From an uncultured Eubacteriales bacterium (GTDB taxonomy: Bacteria; Bacillota; Clostridia; Christensenellales; CAG-138), in the NCBI GenBank assembly GCA_902801845.1, contig CADCJW010000004.1, positions 71,936 to 135,935 on the forward strand: a DNA stretch of 64,000 bases, in the 5' to 3' direction. Shown in pieces: positions 54,875-63,014 of this stretch (position 1 is its first letter; the number at the start of each line of letters is the position of its first letter). Position numbers and translations under genes: made by a program. The notes beneath the pieces are model-generated. The model was not told the origin of the DNA and did not search any database. It worked only from the letters and a program-made list of their open reading frames with translations.

Positions 54875-55561
54875 ATGGAATACAGGCACGAGATAAAATA
54901 TCTGATCAGCCTGGGGGAGGCGGAGTTTCTGGCCACCCGGCTTCGGCTCACCCTGTCCCAGGATCCCCACGCCGTGAAGAACGGCGGGACCTACTTCATC
55001 CGCAGCCTCTACTTCGACACCCCCTTTGAGCGGGCGGTGGGGGAGAAGGCCGACGGCGTGGAGTTTCGAGACAAGTACCGCATCCGCATCTACGACATGT
55101 CCGACAAGGTCATCAAGTTTGAGCGCAAGCATAAGAATGGCCAGTTCATCGGCAAAAAGAGCCTGCTTATCACCCGGCAGCAGTGCGACGCCATCCTGGC
55201 CGGGGAATATGGCTTCCTCCTCCACCGGCAGGAGGACTTCGCCGCCGAGCTCTATGCGGCGCTCAGGACCGAGGGCTGGCGGCCCCGGGTCCTGGTGGAC
55301 TACGATCGGGAGCCCTTCATCTTCCCCCTGGAGGACGTCAGGATCACCATCGATCGGAACATCCGCACGGGCTTTCGCTGCACGGACCTGTTCAATCCCC
55401 ATGCCCCCACCTTCCCGGCTACGGAGTTTGAGAACGGGTGCATCCTGGAGGTCAAGTTCAACAAGTATCTGCCCGGCTACGTTCGTTCCCTGTTGCAGGT
55501 GAACGCGGCGGAGCACACGGCGGCCAGCAAGTATCTGTTTTGCCGGCAGTTCGACTTTTAA
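54875..55561 (+). CDS. VTC-domain protein, probable polyphosphate polymerase
   Basis: 228 residues, a single VTC tunnel domain. Basic residues expected to line the tunnel are present: Lys8 (YRHEIKYLIS), Arg69 and Arg71 (YRIRIYD), KFERKHKNG (81-89) and KK at 94-95; the acidic and basic pair near the end is LEVKFNKYLPGY. In yeast Vtc4 this domain makes polyphosphate from ATP. There is no SPX domain and no membrane helix, so it is cytoplasmic. GAGGGGAACC precedes ATG 54875, 8 nt after the CotH stop. Confidence 0.85.
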   Translation: MEYRHEIKYLISLGEAEFLATRLRLTLSQDPHAVKNGGTYFIRSLYFDTPFERAVGEKADGVEFRDKYRIRIYDMSDKVIKFERKHKNGQFIGKKSLLITRQQCDAILAGEYGFLLHRQEDFAAELYAALRTEGWRPRVLVDYDREPFIFPLEDVRITIDRNIRTGFRCTDLFNPHAPTFPATEFENGCILEVKFNKYLPGYVRSLLQVNAAEHTAASKYLFCRQFDF

Positions 55562-55591
55562 GAGAATCATTCGCAGGAAAAGGAGAAAACA

Positions 55592-56248
55592 ATGGACAAC
55601 GTATTTCAGTACATCTTGCAGCTGCAGAACTATCAGCCCATGCTCACCATCCTCACGGTCCTGGCCGCGTTTTTGGTGGGGCTCTATGTGTTCTTCATCT
55701 ATCGGATCACCTTCGCCGGGGTCATCTACTCTCGGACCTTCAACCTGAGCCTGGTCATGCTCTGCATGGTCACGGCCACGGTCATCATGTTCATGGCCAA
55801 CAACGTGAAGCTGTCATTGGGCATGGTGGGCGCCCTGTCCATCGTCCGTTTCCGTACCGCCATCAAGGACCCCATCGACACGGTGTTCATGTTCTGGGCC
55901 ATCGCCGAGGGCATCGCGCTGGGCGCGGGGTACTTCATCGCCGGCATCATCGCGGCGGTGTTCATCGGCCTGTGCATGATCTTCATCTCCGTCATCAAGG
56001 GCCGGTCCACCATGCCGTATCTCTTGATCCTCCACTATGACGAGAGCGCGTCCAAGCAGATCAAGCAGATGGTGGCCCAGCTGCCCCAGGGCCGGATCAA
56101 GAGCAAGACCGTCCAGCGGGAGGGCATCGAGATGACCGTAGAGCTGCGCATCCGCCAGAGCGAGACCGGCTTCGTGGACAAGTTCATGCGGGTGGAGGGG
56201 GTCTACGACGCCACCCTCATTGCCCATCAGGGGGACATGATCTCCTGA
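55592..56248 (+). CDS. DUF4956 membrane protein
   Basis: 218 residues. About four membrane helices lie in the first 140 residues (PMLTILTVLAAFLVGLYVFF, then a pair from SLVMLCMVTATVIMF, and GYFIAGIIAAVFIGLCMIFI), with LGMVGALSIVRFRTAIKDP as the most conserved stretch of the family. A soluble C-terminal domain of about 75 residues (RIKSKTVQREGIEM) is probably cytoplasmic. The VTC-DUF4956 pairing is recurrent; a channel or partner for polyphosphate is plausible but unproven. AAAAGGAGAAAACA precedes the ATG. Confidence 0.85.
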   Translation: MDNVFQYILQLQNYQPMLTILTVLAAFLVGLYVFFIYRITFAGVIYSRTFNLSLVMLCMVTATVIMFMANNVKLSLGMVGALSIVRFRTAIKDPIDTVFMFWAIAEGIALGAGYFIAGIIAAVFIGLCMIFISVIKGRSTMPYLLILHYDESASKQIKQMVAQLPQGRIKSKTVQREGIEMTVELRIRQSETGFVDKFMRVEGVYDATLIAHQGDMIS

Positions 56249-56262
56249 GCATAGACCCTTCG

Positions 56263-56296
56263 GATCGGTGGGCTTTGGCCGCACCGATCTCTTTTG
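56263..56296 (+). terminator. Probable terminator after the CotH-VTC-DUF4956 block
   Basis: GATCGGTG pairs with CACCGATC around GGCTTTGGCCG, followed by TCTTTTGTT. The T-run is imperfect, so read-through into mgtC is possible. Confidence 0.6.
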
Positions 56297-56327
56297 TTCA
56301 CACCATGGGGAAAAGAGGCTGGGGCAA

Positions 56328-57056
56328 ATGACCTTTGCGGAAAATCTATCGAAACAGTTCACCCTTTGGCAGTACGGGGAATTCTTCCTTCGGGTGCTGG
56401 TGGCCTGCATCTGCGGCGCCGCCATCGGCTACGAACGCAGCAAGCGGCTGAAGGAGGCGGGCATCCGCACCCATATCATCGTCTGCTGCGCGGCGGCTCT
56501 GACCATGATCGTGTCCAAATACGGTTTCGGCGATATGGTGGCCGCCGACGGCACCGGCCTTTTTGGGACCCACGGCACGGATCCGGCCCGGCTGGCCGCC
56601 CAGATCATCAGCGGCGTCTCCTTCCTGGGCGCCGGCATCATCTTCCGCAACGGCAACTCCATCAAGGGCCTGACCACGGCGGCGGGCATCTGGGCCACGG
56701 CGGGGATCGGCCTCGCCATCGGCACGGGCATGTACGTGCTGGGCGTCTTCACCACGGTGGTGGTGGCGGTCATCCAGATTTTGACCCACCGGTTCACCTT
56801 CGGCGCTGACTCCATGGTGATCGGGCATCTCAAGTGCATCGCCCCCAACGAGGAGGCTTTCCGCAAGGCGCTGAACGCCTATATCGCCAAGCGCCGCATT
56901 CAGGTCCAGGATATGAAGATCGACTTTCTGGAGGACGGCAGCGCCGCCTACAGCCTGACGCTGCGCATGCGCCACGACGTGACGGTCAACGACGTCTCCG
57001 AGTTCTTGGAGTCCGTGGGCGACGTGCGGGCGGTCAGTTTCGAGCTGGGCGGCTGA
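56328..57056 (+). CDS. MgtC/SapB family protein
   Basis: 242 residues: five hydrophobic helices in the first 150 residues with the family motifs GAAIGYERSKRLKEAGIRTH, ISGVSFLGAGIIFRNGNSIKGLTTAAGIW (read as two blocks) and a soluble ACT-like C-terminal domain (QVQDMKIDFLEDGSAAYSL). MgtC-type proteins modulate the membrane ATP synthase or magnesium and phosphate homeostasis. The start at 56328 follows GGCTGGGGCAA. It lies 79 nt after the DUF4956 gene across a weak terminator, and a link to polyphosphate or phosphate balance is a reasonable guess. Confidence 0.88.
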   Translation: MTFAENLSKQFTLWQYGEFFLRVLVACICGAAIGYERSKRLKEAGIRTHIIVCCAAALTMIVSKYGFGDMVAADGTGLFGTHGTDPARLAAQIISGVSFLGAGIIFRNGNSIKGLTTAAGIWATAGIGLAIGTGMYVLGVFTTVVVAVIQILTHRFTFGADSMVIGHLKCIAPNEEAFRKALNAYIAKRRIQVQDMKIDFLEDGSAAYSLTLRMRHDVTVNDVSEFLESVGDVRAVSFELGG

Positions 57057-57106
57057 GAAAATCCTGTTTTTCTGTGAAAAAGTATGGAAAAAGGGGGACT
57101 GACCGC

Positions 57107-57135
57107 TTGCAAGGCGGGCGATCCTCCTTTATAAT
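57107..57135 (+). promoter_or_regulatory. Promoter of the CorC/HlyC gene pair
   Basis: TTGCAA (57107-57112), a 17-nt spacer and consensus TATAAT (57130-57135). Confidence 0.75.
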
Positions 57136-57170
57136 AGGCCTGTTACTATTCTATTGTGAGGTGGTTTTTC

Positions 57171-58259
57171 GTGGACGCAGATCCCAGTAGCATTCCCATA
57201 TGTGTGCTGCTGAACGAGTCCGTTCCTCAAGTCACGGGGCAGTTCCCCCTTGGGCTTGTCTTGTTCTTTTTGGTGCTGCTGCTGTGCAGCGCCTTCTTTG
57301 CCGGCAGTGAAACGGCCCTGTCCACCGTGAACCGGATCCGCATGCTGAGCTATGCGGACGACGGGGATCGGCGGGCCCGGCGCGTCATCTACATCCTCGA
57401 CCACTTCGAGGAGGCCCTGTCGGCCATCCTCATCGGCAACAACATCATGCATATCGGCAGTGCTGCCCTTGCCACCCTCACGGCCACCCGGCTGTGGGGC
57501 GAGGGCGCCGTGGCGGTCACCACCCTGGTGACGGCCCTTTTGGTGTTCCTGGCGGCGGAGATGATCCCCAAATCCTTCGCCAAGGCCTGCTCCGAGCGGT
57601 TCGCCCTCTTCTGCGCCACGCCGCTGCTGGTGCTCATGAAGGTGCTGAAGCCCTTCATCCGCCTGTTCACCGGCATGAGCAAGACTTTAAAAAAGGTGGC
57701 CAGGATCTCCGAGGACGAGGATCCCACCGTCACCGAGGACGAGCTCCACGACATCATCGACTCCATCATCCCCGACGAGGAGAACGGCGTGGACGAGGAT
57801 ACGGCCGAGCTGGTCCAATCCGCCCTGGAGTTCACCGAGACCCCGGTCCGGGACGTGTTCACCCCCTGGGACCAGGTGACGGTCCTTCGCCGGGACATGT
57901 CCCCCAAGACCATCGTCTCCCTCATCGAGGGGACCAACCACTCCCGGCTGCCCGTGGTGGATCGGGAGGGGAACGTGGTGGGCATGCTCCAGATCCGCAA
58001 ATACCTGAAATCCTACATCCAGCGTCAGGGCCACGTGTCCTTGAGCCGGGTCATGGACAAGCCTACCTTCGTTACCGCCGGCGCCCCCATCGACGAGCTG
58101 CTGGATACCCTCTCCAGCCAGCGGGTCCATGCCGCCATCGTCCGTGACGGGGACGGGAAGCTTTTGGGCATCGTCACCGTGGAGGACATCTTGGAGGAGC
58201 TGGTGGGCGAGATCTACGACGAGGACGATAAAGCGCCGGCAGGAGGTGACGAAGCATGA
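57171..58259 (+). CDS. DUF21-CBS protein (HlyC/CorC family), short form
   Basis: 362 residues. DUF21 membrane domain (about 25-180; SAFFAGSETALSTVNRIRM, GNNIMHIGSAALATLTA) followed by a pair of CBS domains (about 215-345; VRDVFTPWDQVTVLRRDM, SRLPVVDREGNVVGMLQI, GIVTVEDILEELVGEI). The CorC_HlyC C-terminal domain is absent, unlike the gene that follows. The start GTG at 57171 has GAGGTGG 6 nt upstream; the GTG at 57156 would include that Shine-Dalgarno. Members of this family take part in magnesium or other cation efflux. Overlaps the next gene (ATGA). Confidence 0.88.
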   Translation: MDADPSSIPICVLLNESVPQVTGQFPLGLVLFFLVLLLCSAFFAGSETALSTVNRIRMLSYADDGDRRARRVIYILDHFEEALSAILIGNNIMHIGSAALATLTATRLWGEGAVAVTTLVTALLVFLAAEMIPKSFAKACSERFALFCATPLLVLMKVLKPFIRLFTGMSKTLKKVARISEDEDPTVTEDELHDIIDSIIPDEENGVDEDTAELVQSALEFTETPVRDVFTPWDQVTVLRRDMSPKTIVSLIEGTNHSRLPVVDREGNVVGMLQIRKYLKSYIQRQGHVSLSRVMDKPTFVTAGAPIDELLDTLSSQRVHAAIVRDGDGKLLGIVTVEDILEELVGEIYDEDDKAPAGGDEA

Positions 58260-59542
58260 TCGTGCATCTTCTGCTCATCCTGCTGTGCATCCTGTTGTCC
58301 GCCTTCTTCTCCGGCTCGGAGATCGCCTATTCCGCTGCCCAGGAGCTGCGTCTTGAGCACGCGGCGGCGGAAAAGGGCGGCGCCTACGGCCTGGCCCTGA
58401 AGGTGAAACGAAGCTTTGAAAAGGCCCTCATCTCCATCCTGGTGGGCAACAACCTGGTGAACATCGGCGCTTCGTCCCTGGCCACGGTCATCGCCGTAGG
58501 GCTCATGGGGGAGACGGGCGCCTGGGTGGCCACGGCCGTCATGACCGTGCTCATCATCACCTTCGGCGAGATATCCCCCAAGATCATCGCCAGCGCTCAG
58601 CCCGAGCGGTTCAGCAACCTGGCGGCGGTGCCGCTGCGGCTCTGGATGGGGCTCACCTGGCCCCTCACCTGGCTTTTGGAGAAGCTGCTTCACCTCATCT
58701 CCCGGCTGTGGGAGCGAGGGCAGGACAGCGGCCCGGCGGTGACGGAGGACGACCTTGAGACCATCATCGAGACCGTGGAAGACGAGGGCGTGGTGGATGA
58801 GGACACGGCGGACTTGCTGCAGAGCGCCCTGGATTTCGGCGACGTGCTAGCCTACGAGGTGATCACCCCCCGGGTGGACCTGGTGGCCATCGATCTCGAT
58901 GATTCCCGGGAGGAGATGCTGAAGGTGGCCTTTGCGTCCCCCTACACCCGCATTCCCGTGTATCAGGAGACCATGGACAATATCGTGGGCATCCTGCACC
59001 TCAACCACCTCTATAAGGCGCTGGTGAAGGATCCGGACGCGGACATCGAAAAACTGCTGCTGCCGCCCATCTTCGTGCACAAGACCATGCCCCTGGACGA
59101 CGTGTTCAACACCATGCGCAAAAAGAAGGGGCATATGGTCATCGTCACCGACGAGTACGGCGGCACCATGGGCGTCCTCACCATGGAGGACGTGTTGGAG
59201 CAGCTGGTGGGGGACATCTGGGACGAATCCGACGAGATCGAGGAGGAGTTCACCGAAATCAGGCCTCACACCTACGAGGTGGACGGGGACATGCGCCTCG
59301 ATGACTTCTTCGCCGAGTTCGACAAGGACGAGGAGGAGATCGACGACGACAACGCCACCGTGGGCGGCTGGGCCGTGGAGATGCTGGGAGGCTACCCGAA
59401 GCTTCGGGAAAGCTTTACCTTCGAGGATCTCACCGTCACCATCCTCAAGCGGAACAACCTCCGCGTCCTCCGGCTCCTGGTGGAGCAGGACCCCGACTGG
59501 GTGGATGAGGACGAAGTCGAGGACGATTTGATCGACGAATAA
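58256..59542 (+). CDS. HlyC/CorC family transporter, full-length
   Basis: 428 residues: DUF21 membrane domain (about 1-180, SAFFSGSEIAYSAAQELRLE), two CBS domains (about 200-330, AYEVITPRVDLVAIDLDD, GGTMGVLTMEDVLEQLVGDI) and the C-terminal CorC_HlyC domain (about 345-415, YEVDGDMRLDDFF, GGWAVEMLGG, VTILKRNNLRVLRLLV). Probably a magnesium/cation exporter; it may form a heterodimer with the short paralogue encoded just before, since the genes overlap and dimers are usual in the family. Confidence 0.9.
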   Translation: MIVHLLLILLCILLSAFFSGSEIAYSAAQELRLEHAAAEKGGAYGLALKVKRSFEKALISILVGNNLVNIGASSLATVIAVGLMGETGAWVATAVMTVLIITFGEISPKIIASAQPERFSNLAAVPLRLWMGLTWPLTWLLEKLLHLISRLWERGQDSGPAVTEDDLETIIETVEDEGVVDEDTADLLQSALDFGDVLAYEVITPRVDLVAIDLDDSREEMLKVAFASPYTRIPVYQETMDNIVGILHLNHLYKALVKDPDADIEKLLLPPIFVHKTMPLDDVFNTMRKKKGHMVIVTDEYGGTMGVLTMEDVLEQLVGDIWDESDEIEEEFTEIRPHTYEVDGDMRLDDFFAEFDKDEEEIDDDNATVGGWAVEMLGGYPKLRESFTFEDLTVTILKRNNLRVLRLLVEQDPDWVDEDEVEDDLIDE

Positions 59543-59549
59543 CCTTTCT

Positions 59550-59620
59550 TCTTTGCCGTTTTTTCTCTTTTCGAAGTTCTTTTTGGCCCTTTTTCTGTTC
59601 AAAAGCTGCAAATGTGCAGC
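59550..59620. repeat. Degenerate remnant of a three-hairpin element
   Basis: The gap holds pyrimidine runs like one strand of the other elements (GCCGTTTTTTCTCTTTTC, then the linker GAAGTTCTTTTTGG and CCCTTTTTCTG) without the pairing purine arms, then a small perfect hairpin GCTGC/GCAGC (59605-59620). It looks like an element that has lost half of its arms. Confidence 0.5.
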
Positions 59621-59653
59621 ATCTATGAAAGACTGTCCGTCGAATAAAAAGAC

Positions 59654-59682
59654 TTGTGACCGGCGGAAAATCATAGTATAAT
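59654..59682 (+). promoter_or_regulatory. Promoter of prmA-rsmE-mtaB-hinT
   Basis: TTGTGA (59654-59659), a 17-nt spacer and consensus TATAAT (59677-59682), 38 nt before the prmA start. Confidence 0.75.
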
Positions 59683-59720
59683 ATTTTGTTACAAAAAAGA
59701 GAAAGCGGGAGTGTTCATCC

Positions 59721-60686
59721 ATGAAATGGCTGGAGATCAGCGTCTATACCACCGATGAGGGATTGGACTACGTGTGCGCCGCCCTGGACGGGGCCGGCAT
59801 CACGGGCCAGAGCATCGAGGAGAGCCGGACCGCCGCCGCGGCCTTTTTGCGGGAGAGCGTGCTTTACTGGGACTTTGCCGACATGGACAAGATCGGCACA
59901 GATCGGCCCTGCGTAAAGGGGTATGTGGCGGACTGCCCGGAAAACTACGAGAAGGTGGAGGCGGCCAAGGCCGCTGTGGCCCGGCTAAAAACCCTGGGCC
60001 TGGGGGTGGATCTCGGCACCCTGGCCGTCACGGTGCGCACCGTGGACGAGGAGGACTGGGCCAACAACTGGAAGCAGTACTATAAGCCCCTCTTGATCGG
60101 CCGGCGGCTGCTGGTGCTCCCCTGCTGGGAGGAAAAGCCGGAGACGGATCGGGTGGTTTTGAAGCTGGACCCGGGCATGGCCTTCGGCACCGGCGCCCAT
60201 CACACCACCCGCATGTGCCTGGAGTTTTTGGAGCGGGTCATGGAGTCCGGCGAGGACATGCTGGACATGGGCTGCGGCAGCGGCATCCTCTCCATCGCCG
60301 CCCGCTTATTGGGGGCCAAGCGAGCCGTGGCCGTGGATATCGACCCCATCGCCGAGACCGTGGCCCGGGACAACGCCCGGATGAACGGCCTTGGGGAGGA
60401 CGGGTATGAGATCCACATCGGGAATCTGCTGGACGACGCATCCCTGCGGGCGAAGATCGGCGGCCCCTATCCCGTGGTGGCGGCCAACATCGTGGCGGAC
60501 GTGATCATCGGCCTTGCTCCCTACGCAAAAACGGTGGTATCGCCCGGCGGCTGGTTCATCGTCTCCGGCATCATCGACGATCGGGCGGCGGAAACGGAAG
60601 AAAAATTGAAGCAGGCGGGCTTTGAGGTCAGGGAGGTCATCTCCTCCGACTGCTGGTACGCCATGCTCTGCAGGAACCCCCAATGA
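59721..60686 (+). CDS. prmA: Ribosomal protein L11 methyltransferase PrmA
   Basis: 321 residues. The N-terminal substrate-binding half starts KWLEISVYTTDEGLDYVCAA. The SAM-binding half holds GTGAHHTTRMCLEFLE, motif I DMGCGSGILSIAARLLG, AVDIDPIAETVARDNA and VVAANIVADVI. It trimethylates ribosomal protein L11. First of four overlapping or tightly spaced genes; the usual dnaK-dnaJ genes that precede it in many Firmicutes are not here. Confidence 0.94.
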   Translation: MKWLEISVYTTDEGLDYVCAALDGAGITGQSIEESRTAAAAFLRESVLYWDFADMDKIGTDRPCVKGYVADCPENYEKVEAAKAAVARLKTLGLGVDLGTLAVTVRTVDEEDWANNWKQYYKPLLIGRRLLVLPCWEEKPETDRVVLKLDPGMAFGTGAHHTTRMCLEFLERVMESGEDMLDMGCGSGILSIAARLLGAKRAVAVDIDPIAETVARDNARMNGLGEDGYEIHIGNLLDDASLRAKIGGPYPVVAANIVADVIIGLAPYAKTVVSPGGWFIVSGIIDDRAAETEEKLKQAGFEVREVISSDCWYAMLCRNPQ

Positions 60687-61399
60687 ACCGCTTCTTTGTA
60701 GAGGACATAGGGCCGGATCGGGCCACCATCACCGGGGAGGATCTCAAGCACCTCTCCGCCGTGCTGCGCCTTAAGAAGGGGGACAAGGTGATGCTTTCCG
60801 ACGGCAAGGGCTCCGAATGCCAGGGGGAGATCGAGCGTGTGGAGCCGGGCCGGGCCCAGGTAAAGACGGGGCCCTGGCGGCCCTGCGTCTCCGAGCCCCA
60901 CCATAAGCTCACCCTGTTCCAGTGCCTGCCTAAGGCGGGGAAGATGGAGGTCATCCTCCAGAAGTGCACGGAGCTGGGCATGAACGCCCTGGTGCCCACC
61001 CTCAGCGCCCGCTGCGTGGTCCAGCCGGGCAAGGATTTTGATAAAAAGCTCCAGCGGTATCGAAAGGTGGCCCGGGAGGCCGCTATGCAGAGCCATCGGG
61101 GCTGGATCCCGGAGGTGCTGCCTCTGGTGGAGCTGAAGAAGGCGGACCTGTCCATCTTCGACACGGTCTATGTGGCCTACGAGGGGGAGAAGGAGACCAG
61201 CCTGAAAGCGGCCATGGGGGAGCGCCCCGGCCGCCGCATCGCCCTGTTCATCGGGCCCGAGGGCGGGTTCGAACCGGAGGAGGTGCAGAGCCTGGTGGAA
61301 AAGGGCGCCCGGCCGGTGTCCCTGGGGCCCCGCATCCTCAGGACCGAGACCGCGGGCATGGCCATGGTGGCCCAGATCCTTTTTGAGTTAGGAGAATAG
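60683..61399 (+). CDS. rsmE: 16S rRNA (uracil-1498-N3)-methyltransferase RsmE
   Basis: 238 residues. PUA-like N-terminal region (ATITGEDLKHLSAVLRLKKG) and a SPOUT knot at the C-terminus with IALFIGPEGGFEPEEV and LGPRILRTETAGMAMVAQ. It methylates U1498 in the 16S rRNA decoding region. The start overlaps the prmA stop by 4 nt. Confidence 0.94.
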   Translation: MNRFFVEDIGPDRATITGEDLKHLSAVLRLKKGDKVMLSDGKGSECQGEIERVEPGRAQVKTGPWRPCVSEPHHKLTLFQCLPKAGKMEVILQKCTELGMNALVPTLSARCVVQPGKDFDKKLQRYRKVAREAAMQSHRGWIPEVLPLVELKKADLSIFDTVYVAYEGEKETSLKAAMGERPGRRIALFIGPEGGFEPEEVQSLVEKGARPVSLGPRILRTETAGMAMVAQILFELGE

Positions 61400-61402
61400 G
61401 GC

Positions 61403-62671
61403 GTGCGAGTTGCTTTTTACACTCTGGGCTGCAAGGTGAACCACTATGAGACCGCGGCCATGGCGGAGCTGTTCCTGGGGTTGGGCCATCAGGTGGTGGA
61501 CTTTGCGGAACCGGCGGACGCCTATATCGTCAACACCTGCACGGTGACGGCGGTGGCGGACCAAAAATCCCGGCAGATGCTGAGCAGGGCCCACGCCCAA
61601 AGCCCCGATGCCCTTGTCGTGGCCGTGGGCTGCTACAGCGAGGTGGCGAAGGAGAAGGTATCCGCCCTGCCCGGCGTGGATCTGGTGCTGGGCACCGGCG
61701 GAAGGAAGGATATCGTGTCCCTGGTGGAGCGGGCGATGATGGGGGAGAAGCAGGACCCCGAGAGCGTGCCGCCCTTTTCCCGGCGGAGCTTTGAGGACCT
61801 TTCCGCCGTGGCGGACAGCCGGACCCGGGCCACGCTGAAGGTCCAGGACGGCTGCGTCAGCTTCTGCACCTACTGCGCCATCCCCTTTGCCCGGGGGGCG
61901 CTTCGGTCCCGGTCTCTGGAGAGCTGCCGCCGGGAGCTCCTTGCCCTGGTGGAGAAGGGGTATCGGGAGATCGTTTTGACCGGCATCGAGCTCACCGAGT
62001 ACGGCAAGGATCTGGCGGACAAGCCCACGCTGAGAGACCTCATCCGCCTCAGCGATGAGTGCGGGGTGGAACGGCTCAGGCTGGGCTCCCTGGACCCTCG
62101 GTTCGCGGACGAAACCTTCGCCCATACCTGCGCGGAAAGCCGAAGCCTATGCCACCAGTTCCATCTGTCGCTCCAAAGCGGGTCGAACACGGTGCTGCAG
62201 CGAATGAACCGCCGGTACTCCGCCGAGGAATATCTTGAAAACGCCGACCGGCTCCGGGCGTACATGCCGGACGCCGCCATCACCACGGACGTGATCGCGG
62301 GCTTCCCCGGGGAGACGGAAGCGGAGCGTGCAGAGACCGCCGCCTTTTTGCGGCAGGTGGGCTTTGCCCGCATCCATGTGTTCCCCTATTCCCGGCGGCC
62401 CGGCACCAAGGCGGCGGCCATGTCCGGCCAGCTCACTCGGCAGGAGAAGGCCCGGCGCGCGAAGGAGCTCATCGCCGTCGGAGACGAGCTGGAGCGGGCA
62501 TTCATCGACCGCCAGATCGGCACCGTGCAGCAGGTCCTCATGGAGGAGGACGGCACGGGCTACACGAAAAACTACGTCCGGGTGCGCTGCCCGGGACCGG
62601 CGGGGGAGCTGGTCGACGTGCGCATCCTGGGACGGAAGGATACTATAGCTATGGGAGGCATTTTACAATGA
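61403..62671 (+). CDS. mtaB: tRNA t6A37 methylthiotransferase MtaB
   Basis: 422 residues. N-terminal MTTase domain with Cys10, Cys46 and Cys77 for the auxiliary [4Fe-4S] cluster (YTLGCKVNHYET, NTCTVT, VAVGCYSE). Radical SAM domain with CVSFCTYC (Cys151, 155, 158). C-terminal TRAM-like domain ends after VLMEEDGTGYTKNYV. Converts t6A37 to ms2t6A37 in ANN-decoding tRNAs. GTG start with TTAGGAGAATAGGGC upstream, 3 nt after rsmE. Confidence 0.93.
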   Translation: MRVAFYTLGCKVNHYETAAMAELFLGLGHQVVDFAEPADAYIVNTCTVTAVADQKSRQMLSRAHAQSPDALVVAVGCYSEVAKEKVSALPGVDLVLGTGGRKDIVSLVERAMMGEKQDPESVPPFSRRSFEDLSAVADSRTRATLKVQDGCVSFCTYCAIPFARGALRSRSLESCRRELLALVEKGYREIVLTGIELTEYGKDLADKPTLRDLIRLSDECGVERLRLGSLDPRFADETFAHTCAESRSLCHQFHLSLQSGSNTVLQRMNRRYSAEEYLENADRLRAYMPDAAITTDVIAGFPGETEAERAETAAFLRQVGFARIHVFPYSRRPGTKAAAMSGQLTRQEKARRAKELIAVGDELERAFIDRQIGTVQQVLMEEDGTGYTKNYVRVRCPGPAGELVDVRILGRKDTIAMGGILQ

Positions 62672-63006
62672 GTTGTTTGTTCTGTGAGATCGCGGCGGGG
62701 AACATCCCCTCCACCAAGGTATATGAGGACGAGCAGGTCTACGCCTTTCGGGACATCGCGCCCCAGGGGCCGGTCCACGTGCTCATCATCCCCAAGAAGC
62801 ATATCGAGAGCGCCCAGGCGTTGACCCGGGAGGACGACGCCCTTCTGTGCCATATGTTCGCCTGCGCCCGCAAGATCGCCGAGAGCGAAGGCGTGGCGAA
62901 GTCCGGCTACCGGCTCATCACCAACGTGGGGGACGACGCGGGCCAGAGTGTCCACCATCTCCATCTGCATCTGATCGGCGGCAAGACCCTCAAGTGGGAT
63001 AACTAA
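62668..63006 (+). CDS. HIT family nucleotide hydrolase (HinT-like)
   Basis: 112 residues. SCLFCEIAAGNIPSTKVYED at the start and the histidine triad HHLHLHLIGG at the end; branch I (HinT) length and pattern. It hydrolyses AMP-linked amines such as aminoacyl-adenylates. Starts within the mtaB stop; the prmA-rsmE-mtaB-hinT order is conserved in Firmicutes. Confidence 0.93.
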   Translation: MSCLFCEIAAGNIPSTKVYEDEQVYAFRDIAPQGPVHVLIIPKKHIESAQALTREDDALLCHMFACARKIAESEGVAKSGYRLITNVGDDAGQSVHHLHLHLIGGKTLKWDN

Positions 63007-63014
63007 GGCGAGCC

